Below are positions 1 through 6,373 of a stretch of DNA of 10,287 nucleotides, piece by piece. The DNA is from Clostridia bacterium (GTDB lineage Bacteria; Bacillota; Clostridia; Oscillospirales; Butyricicoccaceae), in the NCBI GenBank assembly GCA_017396925.1, contig JAFQKM010000298.1, positions 1 through 10,287 of the forward strand. Direction: 5' to 3'. Within the stretch, counting starts at the first letter, position 1. Every line of letters starts with the position of its first letter. The notes under the pieces were generated by a model. It saw only the letters and a program-made list of their open reading frames with translations, did not search any database and had not been told where the DNA came from. The translations under genes were made by a program, and so were the position numbers.

Positions 1-1
1 A

Positions 2-1675
2 AGCGCCATCACCGGCGAGTCGATCCCTGTAGAGAAAAAGGTGGGCGATACCGCCATTGCCGCCACCATCAATAAAAACGGCTTCTTCAAGTTCCGTGCC
101 ACACGCGTCGGTCAGGACACCACGCTGGCCCAGATCGTCGCACTGGTCGAGGAGGCCAGCGCTTCCAAGGCGCCCATTGCCAAGATGGCCGATAAGGTGG
201 CCGGCATCTTTGTTCCCACCGTTATGACCATCTCGCTGGTCACCGGCATTGGCTGGCTGCTGGCCGGTATGGACGCCGAGTTTGCCCTGTCCTGCGCCAT
301 TGCCGTACTGGTCATTTCCTGCCCCTGTGCGCTGGGTCTGGCCACACCGGTCGCCATCATGGGGGCCACCGGCGTCGGCGCCAAAACCGGAATTCTTAAC
401 AAGAATGCCACGGCGCTGGAGACCTTCCACAGCATCAATACCATCGTCCTCGATAAGACCGGTACGGTCACCGAGGGCGCGCCCCGCGTTACCGATATCC
501 TGACTTCGGGGGATGAAAAACACCTGATGACCGTTGCCGCCGCGCTGGAGACCTCCAGCCAGCATCCGCTGGCCGAGGCTGTTCTGGTCAAGGCAAAAGA
601 GATGCAGATCAGGGTGCCCGAATGCACAGCCTTTGAAAATATTGAGGGCATGGGCATTGCCGGCACTGTAAACGGCAAGCGCTGCCATGGCGGCAACCGC
701 CGCCTGATGGAATCGATCGGTGTTCAGCTGGATGCCGTCGAGAGCCAGGCTGCAAAGCTGGCCGAAGAGGGTAAGACCCCCCTGTTCTTTGCCGAAGAGG
801 GCAGGCTGCTGGGCATCGTTGCCGCAGCCGACGTTGTCAAACCCACCTCCAAAGCGGCCATCGACCGCTTTAAGGAGCTGGGCCTCGAGGTCGTCATGCT
901 GACCGGCGACAACAAGACCACCGCTGCTGCCATCGGCCGTCAGCTGGGCATCACCAAGGCCATTGCCGAGGTCCTGCCCGGTGACAAGGAGAAGGAGATC
1001 CGCCGCCTGCAGGAAGAGGGCAAGAAGGTTGCCATGGTCGGCGACGGCATCAACGATGCACCTGCGCTGGTCCGTGCCGATGTGGGTGTTGCCATCGGCG
1101 CCGGTACCGACGTTGCCATCGAAAGCGCCGACGTCGTTCTGATGAAGAGCGACCTGCTGGATGCAGTAACCGCCTACCGTCTGAGCCGCAGCGTCATCCG
1201 CAACATCAAGCAGAACCTCTTCTGGGCATTCTTCTACAATTCGGTGGGCATCCCGCTGGCCGCCGGCCTGCTGTTCCACGCCTTCGGCATCCGTCTGACC
1301 CCCATGTTCGGTGCGGCAGCCATGAGTATGTCGTCGGTCTGCGTCGTCAGCAACGCCCTGCGCCTCAACTTCTTTAAGGCAGAAGAAAAGCCTGCCGCAG
1401 CGGCTTACGAAGCCGAGCTGCAGGTGATCGAAGATACAAACGAAACAGAAAATGAAGGAGAAACAACCATGACAAAGACAATGAAGATCGAAGGTATGAT
1501 GTGCCCCCACTGCTCGGGCCGTGTCGAAAAGGCTCTGAATGCACTGGAAGGCGCCACAGCCGTTGTCGACCTGCAGGCCGGCACAGCCACCGTTACCATG
1601 ACCGCCGAGATTTCCGATGAGGTCCTGACCAAGGCCGTCGTCGACGCCGGCTACGAAGTCACATCCATCGCATGA
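2..1675 (+). CDS. copA: Cu(I)-exporting P1B-type ATPase with C-terminal HMA domain (5'-truncated by window)
   Basis: This pump drives Cu(I) (possibly Ag(I)) out of the cytoplasm across the cell membrane using ATP. The reading frame is open from base 2, so the start and any N-terminal metal-binding domains and first membrane helices lie outside the window. Visible in order: the actuator TGES loop (about 11-22), the transmembrane metal site CPC (320-328), the phosphorylation site DKTGT (452-466), the HP motif of the nucleotide domain (563-568), TGD (902-910), GDGINDAP (1040-1063), then a YN pair and a MSMSS motif in the last two helices. CPC plus YN plus MxxSS is the Cu(I) class signature. After the last helix comes an acidic, Ala/Glu-rich linker of about 30 residues and a complete HMA domain with metal site MCPHC (about 1499-1513). 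The C-terminal place of the HMA is unusual, since CopA normally carries HMA domains at the N-terminus. The stop overlaps the csoR start (ATGA). Function is confident; metal choice is from motifs. Confidence 0.96.
   Translation, partial: SAITGESIPVEKKVGDTAIAATINKNGFFKFRATRVGQDTTLAQIVALVEEASASKAPIAKMADKVAGIFVPTVMTISLVTGIGWLLAGMDAEFALSCAIAVLVISCPCALGLATPVAIMGATGVGAKTGILNKNATALETFHSINTIVLDKTGTVTEGAPRVTDILTSGDEKHLMTVAAALETSSQHPLAEAVLVKAKEMQIRVPECTAFENIEGMGIAGTVNGKRCHGGNRRLMESIGVQLDAVESQAAKLAEEGKTPLFFAEEGRLLGIVAAADVVKPTSKAAIDRFKELGLEVVMLTGDNKTTAAAIGRQLGITKAIAEVLPGDKEKEIRRLQEEGKKVAMVGDGINDAPALVRADVGVAIGAGTDVAIESADVVLMKSDLLDAVTAYRLSRSVIRNIKQNLFWAFFYNSVGIPLAAGLLFHAFGIRLTPMFGAAAMSMSSVCVVSNALRLNFFKAEEKPAAAAYEAELQVIEDTNETENEGETTMTKTMKIEGMMCPHCSGRVEKALNALEGATAVVDLQAGTATVTMTAEISDEVLTKAVVDAGYEVTSIA
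1469..1675 (+). CDS. Possible nested CopZ-like copper chaperone from an internal start in copA
   Basis: An in-frame ATG at 1469 is preceded by GAAGGAG at 1454-1460 with an 8-base spacer, as good a ribosome binding site as those of the independent genes here. Starting there gives a 68-residue protein that is exactly one HMA domain, with the Cu(I) site MCPHC at residues 10-14, the size and layout of free CopZ chaperones. The bases just before (about 1432-1468) are very A-rich, unlike the GC-rich coding sequence around them, and look like a former intergenic spacer. The same residues are also the C-terminal domain of the longer CopA. A free chaperone would hand Cu(I) to the pump and to CsoR. The sequence shows the start signals; use of this start is inferred. 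Confidence 0.45.
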   Translation: MTKTMKIEGMMCPHCSGRVEKALNALEGATAVVDLQAGTATVTMTAEISDEVLTKAVVDAGYEVTSIA

Positions 1676-1932
1676 GAGCCGACAAAGCCAAGGTCCTCCG
1701 GCTGCTGAAAACGGCAGCCGGACAGATCGAGGGTGTGGTCAGGATGGTGGAGGAGGATCGCTATTGTATGGATATCTCCAACCAGATCATGGCCGCCGAA
1801 AGCGTCCTCAAGCGCGCCAACCGCGAGGTGGTCAAGGCCCATATGTGCGGCTGTGTCCGCGACGCCGAGACCGATGAGGCGCGCGAAGAGAAGATCGAGG
1901 AAATGCTCAGATTGCTGGAAAAACTGATGTAA
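1672..1932 (+). CDS. csoR: CsoR-family copper-sensing transcriptional repressor
   Basis: This 86-residue all-helical protein belongs to the CsoR/RcnR/FrmR family (formerly DUF156), small tetrameric repressors that release DNA when they bind their ligand. Cys32, His57 and Cys61 stand 25 and 4 residues apart, matching the C-H-C Cu(I) site of CsoR (Cys36, His61 and Cys65 in the Mycobacterium tuberculosis protein) rather than the C-H-H set of nickel/cobalt RcnR. An extra Cys59 sits within the HMCGCV stretch. The start ATG overlaps the copA stop by 4 bases (ATGA), so translation is probably coupled and the repressor is made together with the pump it controls. Its operator should lie upstream of copA, outside the window. 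The terminator directly after the stop ends the unit. Copper sensing is inferred from the ligands and the neighbour. Confidence 0.93.
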   Translation: MRADKAKVLRLLKTAAGQIEGVVRMVEEDRYCMDISNQIMAAESVLKRANREVVKAHMCGCVRDAETDEAREEKIEEMLRLLEKLM

Positions 1933-1933
1933 T

Positions 1934-1963
1934 AAAAAGGACCATCTTCGGATGGTCTTTTTT
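1934..1963 (+). terminator. Rho-independent terminator after csoR
   Basis: The hairpin has arms GACCATC (1940-1946) and GATGGTC (1951-1957) around a TTCG tetraloop, and a run of six T follows. The A-rich left flank pairs with the T run and extends the stem. It lies directly after the csoR stop and closes the copper unit. Confidence 0.9.
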
Positions 1964-2026
1964 ATTGCTTTTTTTCAGATAAATACAACAATATAGAAAA
2001 AGCCGATAGGGTGACAAAAGGATATT

Positions 2027-2067
2027 TATAATTGCGATTTGCTTTCCACAGTAGGGTATTTTAAAAT
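2027..2067 (+). promoter_or_regulatory. Candidate promoter(s) for the dehydratase/activase unit
   Basis: In the AT-rich gap after the csoR terminator, TTGCTT (2039-2044) and TAAAAT (2062-2067) stand 17 bases apart and could be a sigma-A type promoter, giving a leader of about 35 bases. A perfect TATAAT at 2027-2032 is an alternative -10 box, but no fair -35 box sits at the right distance. No operator-like palindrome was recognised. Which box is used cannot be told from the sequence. Confidence 0.45.
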
Positions 2068-2107
2068 GGACATGATGAAATTTTTGTGTTCTAAGGAGAG
2101 AAACACT

Positions 2108-3256
2108 ATGGAACTCGTAAAGGATCTTCCCGCGATTTTTGAAGAATTTTCCGAGCAGCGCAAGAATGCTTTCCTGCGCATGCATGAACTGAAGCAGCAG
2201 GGCAAGCCCTTCGTCGGCGGCTTCTGCACATACCTGCCCAAGGAACTGCCCCTGGCTATGGGCGCCTGCATGGTCGGCCTGTGCTCCAAGGATGGCGAGA
2301 CCATTCCCGAAGCCGAGCAGGATCTGCCCCGTAACCTGTGCCCCCTGATCAAGTCGAGCTATGGCTATGCCAAGACCGACAAGTGCCCCTTCTTCTATTT
2401 CTCCGACCTGATCGTCGGCGAGACCACCTGCGACGGCAAGAAGAAGATGTATGAGATGCTGGCCGAGTTCAAGCCCGTCCACGTCATGGAACTGCCCAAC
2501 AGCCAGAGCCCCATGGGCAAGAAGCTCTTTGCCGAAGAGATCAAGAAGTTTAAGGAAAAGCTGGAATCTCATTTCGAGACCACCATCACCGAAGAGCAGA
2601 TCAAGGAAGCCATCCACAAGACCAACGAGCAGCGCAAGGCCCTGAAGGCTTTCTACGGCCTGCAGAAGATGGATCCCGCTCCCATGGGCGGCCTGGATAT
2701 GCACAGAGTTCTCGATGGTGTTCAGTTCCGTTTCGATATGGAGAGAGCCACCGAAGAGGTCAAGGCCCTCACACAGAAGGTTATCGACGAGTACGATCCC
2801 GAGAAGTACAGAGGCCGCAAGCGCATCCTGCTCACCGGCTCTCCCATCGGCTGCTCGACCCAGAAGGTCGTTAACGCCATCGAGAGCAACGGCGGCGTTG
2901 TTGTCTGCTACGAGAACTGCGGCGGCGCACGTTCGGTCGACGAACTGATCGACGAGACCAACCCCGACGTCTACGACGCTCTGGCCAAGAGATACATCAA
3001 CATCCCCTGCTCCTGCATGTCTCCCAACCCCGGCCGTCTCGAGCTGATGGATCGCCTGATCGACGAATATAAGATCGACGGCGTTATCGAGGTCGTTCTG
3101 CAGGCTTGCCATACCTTCAACGTCGAGTCCTACAAGATCAAGAACTACGTCACCGAGAAGAAGGGCGTTCCCTATATGTTCATGGAGACCGACTACTCCT
3201 CCACCGATGCCGGCCAGGTCAACACACGTGTCGGCGCCTTCATCGAGATGCTCTAA
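2108..3256 (+). CDS. 2-hydroxyacyl-CoA dehydratase-family / double-cubane-cluster reductase (YjiM-like)
   Basis: This 382-residue cytoplasmic iron-sulfur protein belongs to the HgdB/BcrB/FldB family. The start is ATG 2108 because AAGGAG at 2093-2098 precedes it at proper distance; the in-frame TTG at 2039 lacks such a site and would overlap the candidate promoter. It holds twelve cysteines (40, 54, 59, 78, 93, 108, 249, 267, 271, 301, 303, 334), many in family-typical contexts: NLCPLIKSS, TTCDGKKK, YENCGG, IPCSCM and QACHTF. Only one such subunit is present, next to an activase, and no CoA-transferase or dehydrogenase lies nearby. True 2-hydroxyacyl-CoA dehydratases need two different subunits. 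The single-subunit layout and length match YjiM and the homodimeric double-cubane [8Fe-9S] cluster proteins, which reduce small molecules when an ATPase feeds them electrons. Family membership is firm; cluster type is inferred and the substrate unknown. Oxygen-sensitive chemistry fits an anaerobe. Confidence 0.9.
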   Translation: MELVKDLPAIFEEFSEQRKNAFLRMHELKQQGKPFVGGFCTYLPKELPLAMGACMVGLCSKDGETIPEAEQDLPRNLCPLIKSSYGYAKTDKCPFFYFSDLIVGETTCDGKKKMYEMLAEFKPVHVMELPNSQSPMGKKLFAEEIKKFKEKLESHFETTITEEQIKEAIHKTNEQRKALKAFYGLQKMDPAPMGGLDMHRVLDGVQFRFDMERATEEVKALTQKVIDEYDPEKYRGRKRILLTGSPIGCSTQKVVNAIESNGGVVVCYENCGGARSVDELIDETNPDVYDALAKRYINIPCSCMSPNPGRLELMDRLIDEYKIDGVIEVVLQACHTFNVESYKIKNYVTEKKGVPYMFMETDYSSTDAGQVNTRVGAFIEML

Positions 3257-3259
3257 GCC

Positions 3260-4018
3260 ATGGCAAAGTACAGTTTGGGTATCGACTGCGGCTCGACCAC
3301 AGTCAAAGGCGTTCTGTTCGACGGCGAAAAGGTTGTCGACTCCCGTCTGGTTGCCACCAGCGCCCGTCCGGCCCTGCGCATGCATGAAGTCTACGAGAAG
3401 CTGTGGAACGAAGATGTCGGTTATGTTGTAACCACAGGCTATGGCCGCGAACTGCTGCCTGAGGCCAATAAGAAGGTCACCGAGATCACCTGCCACGCCA
3501 AGGGCGCCCACTTCCTGGGCGGCAGCGTCGGCGGCGTTATCGACATCGGCGGCCAGGACAGCAAGGCCATCCTGCTGGATAAGGACGGCAATGTTGCCGA
3601 CTTCCTGATGAACGACAAGTGTGCCGCCGGCACCGGCCGTTTCATCGAAATGATGTGCCGTATCCTCGAGTGCACCGGCGAACAACTGGATACATTCAGC
3701 CCCAAGGGTCCCACCGTCGACATCACCAGCATGTGCACCGTTTTCGCCGAAAGCGAAATCATCAGCCTGCTGGCCCAGGATGTCGCCCGTGACGATATCG
3801 CTCTGGGTGTTATTCGTTCGATCTGCCGCCGTACAGCCACATTTGCTTCCCGCCTGCCCATGCAGGGCAGCGTCTTCTTCAGCGGCGGTCTGGCCCGTTA
3901 CGAGCTGTTCCGCAGCCATCTGGAAGCCGCCATCGGCCGTCCGGTTGTCACCCATGCCCAGAGCCAGCTCTGCGGCGCCCTCGGTGCAGCCATCCTCGGC
4001 TATCGCTTCGTAAAGTAA
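3260..4018 (+). CDS. BadF/BadG/BcrA/BcrD-type ATPase, activase/reductase of the upstream protein (YjiL-like)
   Basis: This 252-residue ATPase of the ASKHA (actin/Hsp70/hexokinase) fold should be a homodimer with one [4Fe-4S] cluster held between the two subunits. ATP hydrolysis lets it push a low-potential electron into its partner. The phosphate-binding loop DCGSTTVKG is at residues 9-17, a second nucleotide motif IDIGGQDSK at 94-102, and FSGGLA at 207-212. Cys121 (in NDKCAAGTGRF) and Cys159 (in SMCTVFAESE) are the expected cluster ligands, spaced like those of the 2-hydroxyglutaryl-CoA dehydratase activator HgdC. The gene starts 3 bases after the upstream stop with only a weak ribosome binding site (GAG near 3245), so translation is likely coupled and the two proteins made together. 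It corresponds to E. coli YjiL beside YjiM. Activase function is confident; the final electron acceptor is unknown. Confidence 0.93.
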   Translation: MAKYSLGIDCGSTTVKGVLFDGEKVVDSRLVATSARPALRMHEVYEKLWNEDVGYVVTTGYGRELLPEANKKVTEITCHAKGAHFLGGSVGGVIDIGGQDSKAILLDKDGNVADFLMNDKCAAGTGRFIEMMCRILECTGEQLDTFSPKGPTVDITSMCTVFAESEIISLLAQDVARDDIALGVIRSICRRTATFASRLPMQGSVFFSGGLARYELFRSHLEAAIGRPVVTHAQSQLCGALGAAILGYRFVK

Positions 4019-4032
4019 ATCCCCTGATAAAT

Positions 4033-4067
4033 AAAGACCTGTCCACAGATTGTGGACAGGTCTTTTT
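4033..4067 (+). terminator. Strong hairpin terminator between convergent genes
   Basis: Arms 4033-4047 and 4051-4065 pair perfectly over 15 bp around a 3-base GAT loop, with a T run at 4063-4067. It lies 14 bases after the activase stop. On the other strand it lies just after the stop of the convergent membrane-protein gene and is followed there by a T-rich TTTATTTAT tail, so it can probably stop transcription from both sides. Confidence 0.93.
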
Positions 4068-4073
4068 GCATAT

Positions 4074-4517
4074 TCACGGAAGGGTAACATATCCATCCAA
4101 TGGATAATAAAGACGCTCGGAAGAAGGGAGATGATCACCGATATGGCGGATCCTGCAGCGCATCCCGGCATTGGGATCATAGTGATAGCTGTATTCTATG
4201 CCTGCGTCTTCGGCATATTGAATATTAATCCACCAGTAGCCGGCCACGCGGCCGTTTTTACGTTCGGTGAACCACTTGAAACGCTGGATTTCTGCGATTT
4301 TTGCCGCATCTGCCCCTTGGAGTTTTTGATAGTAACGCAGATGCCGATGGGCATCTAGGATACCGTCGAAAGCAAAGAGACAATAGAGCAGGATAAGCAG
4401 AAGCGCAGCTGTGCGGAAGACCCACTTGTTTTTTAAACGGTGCAGCAGGGCCCATAAAATCAGCAGCAGAAAAAGCAGCAGGGGAATGGCGAGAGAAAGA
4501 TAAAGGGATAAGGCCAC
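4074..4517 (-). CDS. Hypothetical small membrane protein, two N-terminal helices and an extracytoplasmic domain
   Basis: This 147-residue protein was not recognised as a member of any family. It starts at GTG (4517-4515), preceded on the minus strand by AAGGAGGA (4530-4523) at about 6 bases, a very strong site that supports a real gene. Two hydrophobic segments (about 5-25 and 33-51) are joined by a positively charged loop (HRLKNK). By the positive-inside rule that loop is cytoplasmic, which puts both ends outside. Residues 52-147 form a soluble part rich in aromatic residues (KWF, YWW, YSYHY) with one cysteine (121). It has its own candidate promoter, diverges from the exporter operon and converges on the terminator at 4033-4067. 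The sequence gives no evidence for a role in export, although it shares the divergent control region with that operon. Confidence 0.8.
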   Translation of the reverse strand: MALSLYLSLAIPLLLFLLLILWALLHRLKNKWVFRTAALLLILLYCLFAFDGILDAHRHLRYYQKLQGADAAKIAEIQRFKWFTERKNGRVAGYWWINIQYAEDAGIEYSYHYDPNAGMRCRIRHIGDHLPSSERLYYPLDGYVTLP

Positions 4518-4559
4518 AGGATTCCTCCTTTCGGGGGATGCGGATGGGATTACAACTTC

Positions 4560-4587
4560 ATTTTAGCAAAACAGCGAAGAAAAGCAA
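4560..4587 (-). promoter_or_regulatory. Candidate promoter of the minus-strand membrane protein
   Basis: Read on the minus strand, TTGCTT (4587-4582) and TAAAAT (4565-4560) are 16 bases apart. The -10 box is preceded by TGC, forming an extended -10 element. The box ends about 43 bases before the GTG start at 4517. This is a pattern match only. Confidence 0.5.
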
Positions 4588-4635
4588 CGGCCTTAAAGAA
4601 CTTTTAAATAAACATTAAACTATTCTTTGGAATCG

Positions 4636-4663
4636 TTGACAGGAAAAATGGATTGTGTAAAAT
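4636..4663 (+). promoter_or_regulatory. Promoter of the exporter/SLH operon
   Basis: A perfect TTGACA (4636-4641) is followed after 16 bases by TAAAAT (4658-4663). The box lies about 40 bases before the ATG at 4705, whose ribosome binding site is GAAGGA (4691-4696). It is back to back with the minus-strand promoter at 4560-4587, so 4518-4704 is a divergent control region. No clear operator palindrome was seen in it. Confidence 0.65.
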
Positions 4664-4704
4664 AAAAATATCAGAAAATTTTTCAACAGGGAAGGAATAC
4701 TGTT

Positions 4705-6366
4705 ATGGCAGAACTTAAAACGCCCACCGGGATCGATGCCCGGAAGGATGCGCAGGCCGACGCACAGCTGGATCGGATGGTTGCGGGCGAAAAGAAGAAA
4801 AAACGCAGAAGACTGGCGCTGGTCGCCCTGCTTCTGGTGGCGGCACTGCTCTGGTTTGTCGTGCGCCCCATGATCGCGGCTAAGGCCGGTATCGACAGCG
4901 GCTATCGTAATTTTGCCGCCGAGCGGCGCGACATCAGCGTCGAGATCAGCGGCAGCGGCGCCCTGCTGCCTGCCGATTCCTATAACATCATCGGTCTGGT
5001 GCAGGGAGATATTCTGGCCGCCGATTTTGAAGAGGGCGACTATGTGGAAAAGGATACCCTGCTTTATCAGATCGACAGTTCGGATGCCGAGCGCTCCATC
5101 GAGCAGGCCGAGATCGCCCTGCGCAATGCCGATCTTTCCTATGCAGGCATTGTGGATAATCTCGACGGTCTCGAGCCGCAGGCCACCGTTTCGGGCCGTG
5201 TGGCCAAGCTTCACGTCGACAGCGGCGACGAGGTCAATGCCGGCGCTCTGCTGGCCGAGATCCGCGACAGCGACACCATGAAGCTGACCGTGCCCTTCCA
5301 TCAGATGCAGGTCTCTTCGATCGGCGTCGGCGCCATGGCCACCGTGACCATTTCGGATACCGGCGAGCAGCTGATCGGCACGGTCACCAAGGTTTCGGGT
5401 ATGGCCGAAGCCGGCGTGGGCGGCACACTGGTCTGCAATGTCGAGATCAGCGTTCCCAATCCCGGCGGCATCACCGGCGGTATGTCGGCCACGGCATCGG
5501 TCAACGGCGTCGCCTGCGCCGCAGCCGGCAGCTTTGCAAACAGCACATCCTCGATGGTCTATGCCGGTGCAGCCGGCACCATTGGGAAGATCTATGTCGG
5601 TGAAGGCCAGCGGGTCGAAAAGAACCAGGCCCTCATGGCGCTGGACAGCGATGCTGCCGAGCGTCAGCTGGAGAGCGCAGGTCTCAGCCGCCGCGCTTCC
5701 GAGCTTTCGCTGGAGAATGCCCGCGATATGCTGGAGAACTATGCCATCAAGGCCCCCATTTCGGGCACCATTGTTGAAAAGAACTATAAGGCCGGCGATA
5801 CGCTGGACAGCACTTCGGCCATGGGGCCCATGGCGGTCATCTATGATATGTCCTATCTGACCCTGACCCTCAACATCGACGAGCTGTATATTCAGGACAT
5901 TCGGGTGGGCCAGAAGGTACTGTTGGAAGCCGACGCCGCCGAAGGCCAGGTCTTTACCGGCGTGGTCGACCGCATCGGTATCAACGGCAATGTCCTGTCG
6001 GGTGTAACCACCTATCCTGTGCGTGTCATCGTTGAAAACTACGGCAGCCTGCTGCCCGGCATGAATGTCACCGCCGATATCGTTGTCGAGGAAGCAAAGG
6101 ATATCCTCACCGTACCGGTCAGTGCCGTACAGCGCGGCAATACCGTACTGGTGGCCGATGAAGCGGCCGAAGGCGATCCTGAAAAGGGCATTCCCGCCGG
6201 TTACCGTCAGGTCGAGGTCGAGGTCGGCCGTGCCGACGATGAATATATCGAGATCCTCAGCGGCGTTCAGGAAGGGGAGATGGTGGCCGTCAACACCAAT
6301 ACGACCTCTCTCTTTGAGACCATGATCAACGCCAGCCCCATGGGCGGCGCTGTGCAGGGACAGTGA
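4705..6366 (+). CDS. HlyD/MacA-type membrane-fusion adaptor with duplicated lipoyl/barrel unit
   Basis: This 553-residue adaptor couples the ABC transporter encoded next to it to its substrate outside the membrane, as MacA or Bacillus YknX do. A charged cytoplasmic tail with a KKKKRRR-type stretch is followed by one membrane helix (about 37-57); the rest is extracytoplasmic. The core appears twice. Unit 1 (about 94-268) and unit 2 (about 283-463) each contain a half lipoyl motif, a short helical hairpin, the other lipoyl half and a beta-barrel domain. EGDYVEK (110-116) and EGQRVEK (300-306), and the later D-S/AER residues, are offset by exactly 190 residues. A membrane-proximal domain (about 464-530) closes the protein. 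Usual adaptors are about 350-450 residues with one unit. The helical hairpins are short, as expected where no TolC channel must be reached. It is the first gene of a four-gene operon, and its stop lies 7 bases before the ATPase start. Confidence 0.92.
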   Translation: MAELKTPTGIDARKDAQADAQLDRMVAGEKKKKRRRLALVALLLVAALLWFVVRPMIAAKAGIDSGYRNFAAERRDISVEISGSGALLPADSYNIIGLVQGDILAADFEEGDYVEKDTLLYQIDSSDAERSIEQAEIALRNADLSYAGIVDNLDGLEPQATVSGRVAKLHVDSGDEVNAGALLAEIRDSDTMKLTVPFHQMQVSSIGVGAMATVTISDTGEQLIGTVTKVSGMAEAGVGGTLVCNVEISVPNPGGITGGMSATASVNGVACAAAGSFANSTSSMVYAGAAGTIGKIYVGEGQRVEKNQALMALDSDAAERQLESAGLSRRASELSLENARDMLENYAIKAPISGTIVEKNYKAGDTLDSTSAMGPMAVIYDMSYLTLTLNIDELYIQDIRVGQKVLLEADAAEGQVFTGVVDRIGINGNVLSGVTTYPVRVIVENYGSLLPGMNVTADIVVEEAKDILTVPVSAVQRGNTVLVADEAAEGDPEKGIPAGYRQVEVEVGRADDEYIEILSGVQEGEMVAVNTNTTSLFETMINASPMGGAVQGQ

Positions 6367-6373
6367 GGCCGAT

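Noticed and set aside
2039..2107. Upstream TTG start extending the dehydratase-family protein by 23 residues
   Set aside because: No ribosome binding site, it overlaps the likely promoter, and the family-length protein starts at ATG 2108 behind AAGGAG.
2108..4018. Reading the pair as a fermentative 2-hydroxyacyl-CoA dehydratase
   Set aside because: Those enzymes need two different subunits, usually with a CoA-transferase gene nearby; only one subunit and the activase are present. Kept as a less likely alternative.
1907..4180. Very long open frame on the minus strand (757 codons) opposite the dehydratase and activase genes
   Set aside because: It runs antisense to two clear family genes and through two terminators; its translation is low-complexity Ala/Gly/Asp/Leu with no family motif. 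Such frames arise from strong third-position G/C use on the other strand.
4050..4358. Plus-strand open frame of about 100 codons opposite the small membrane protein
   Set aside because: It begins inside the terminator hairpin, has no ribosome binding site, and the minus-strand gene explains the region better.
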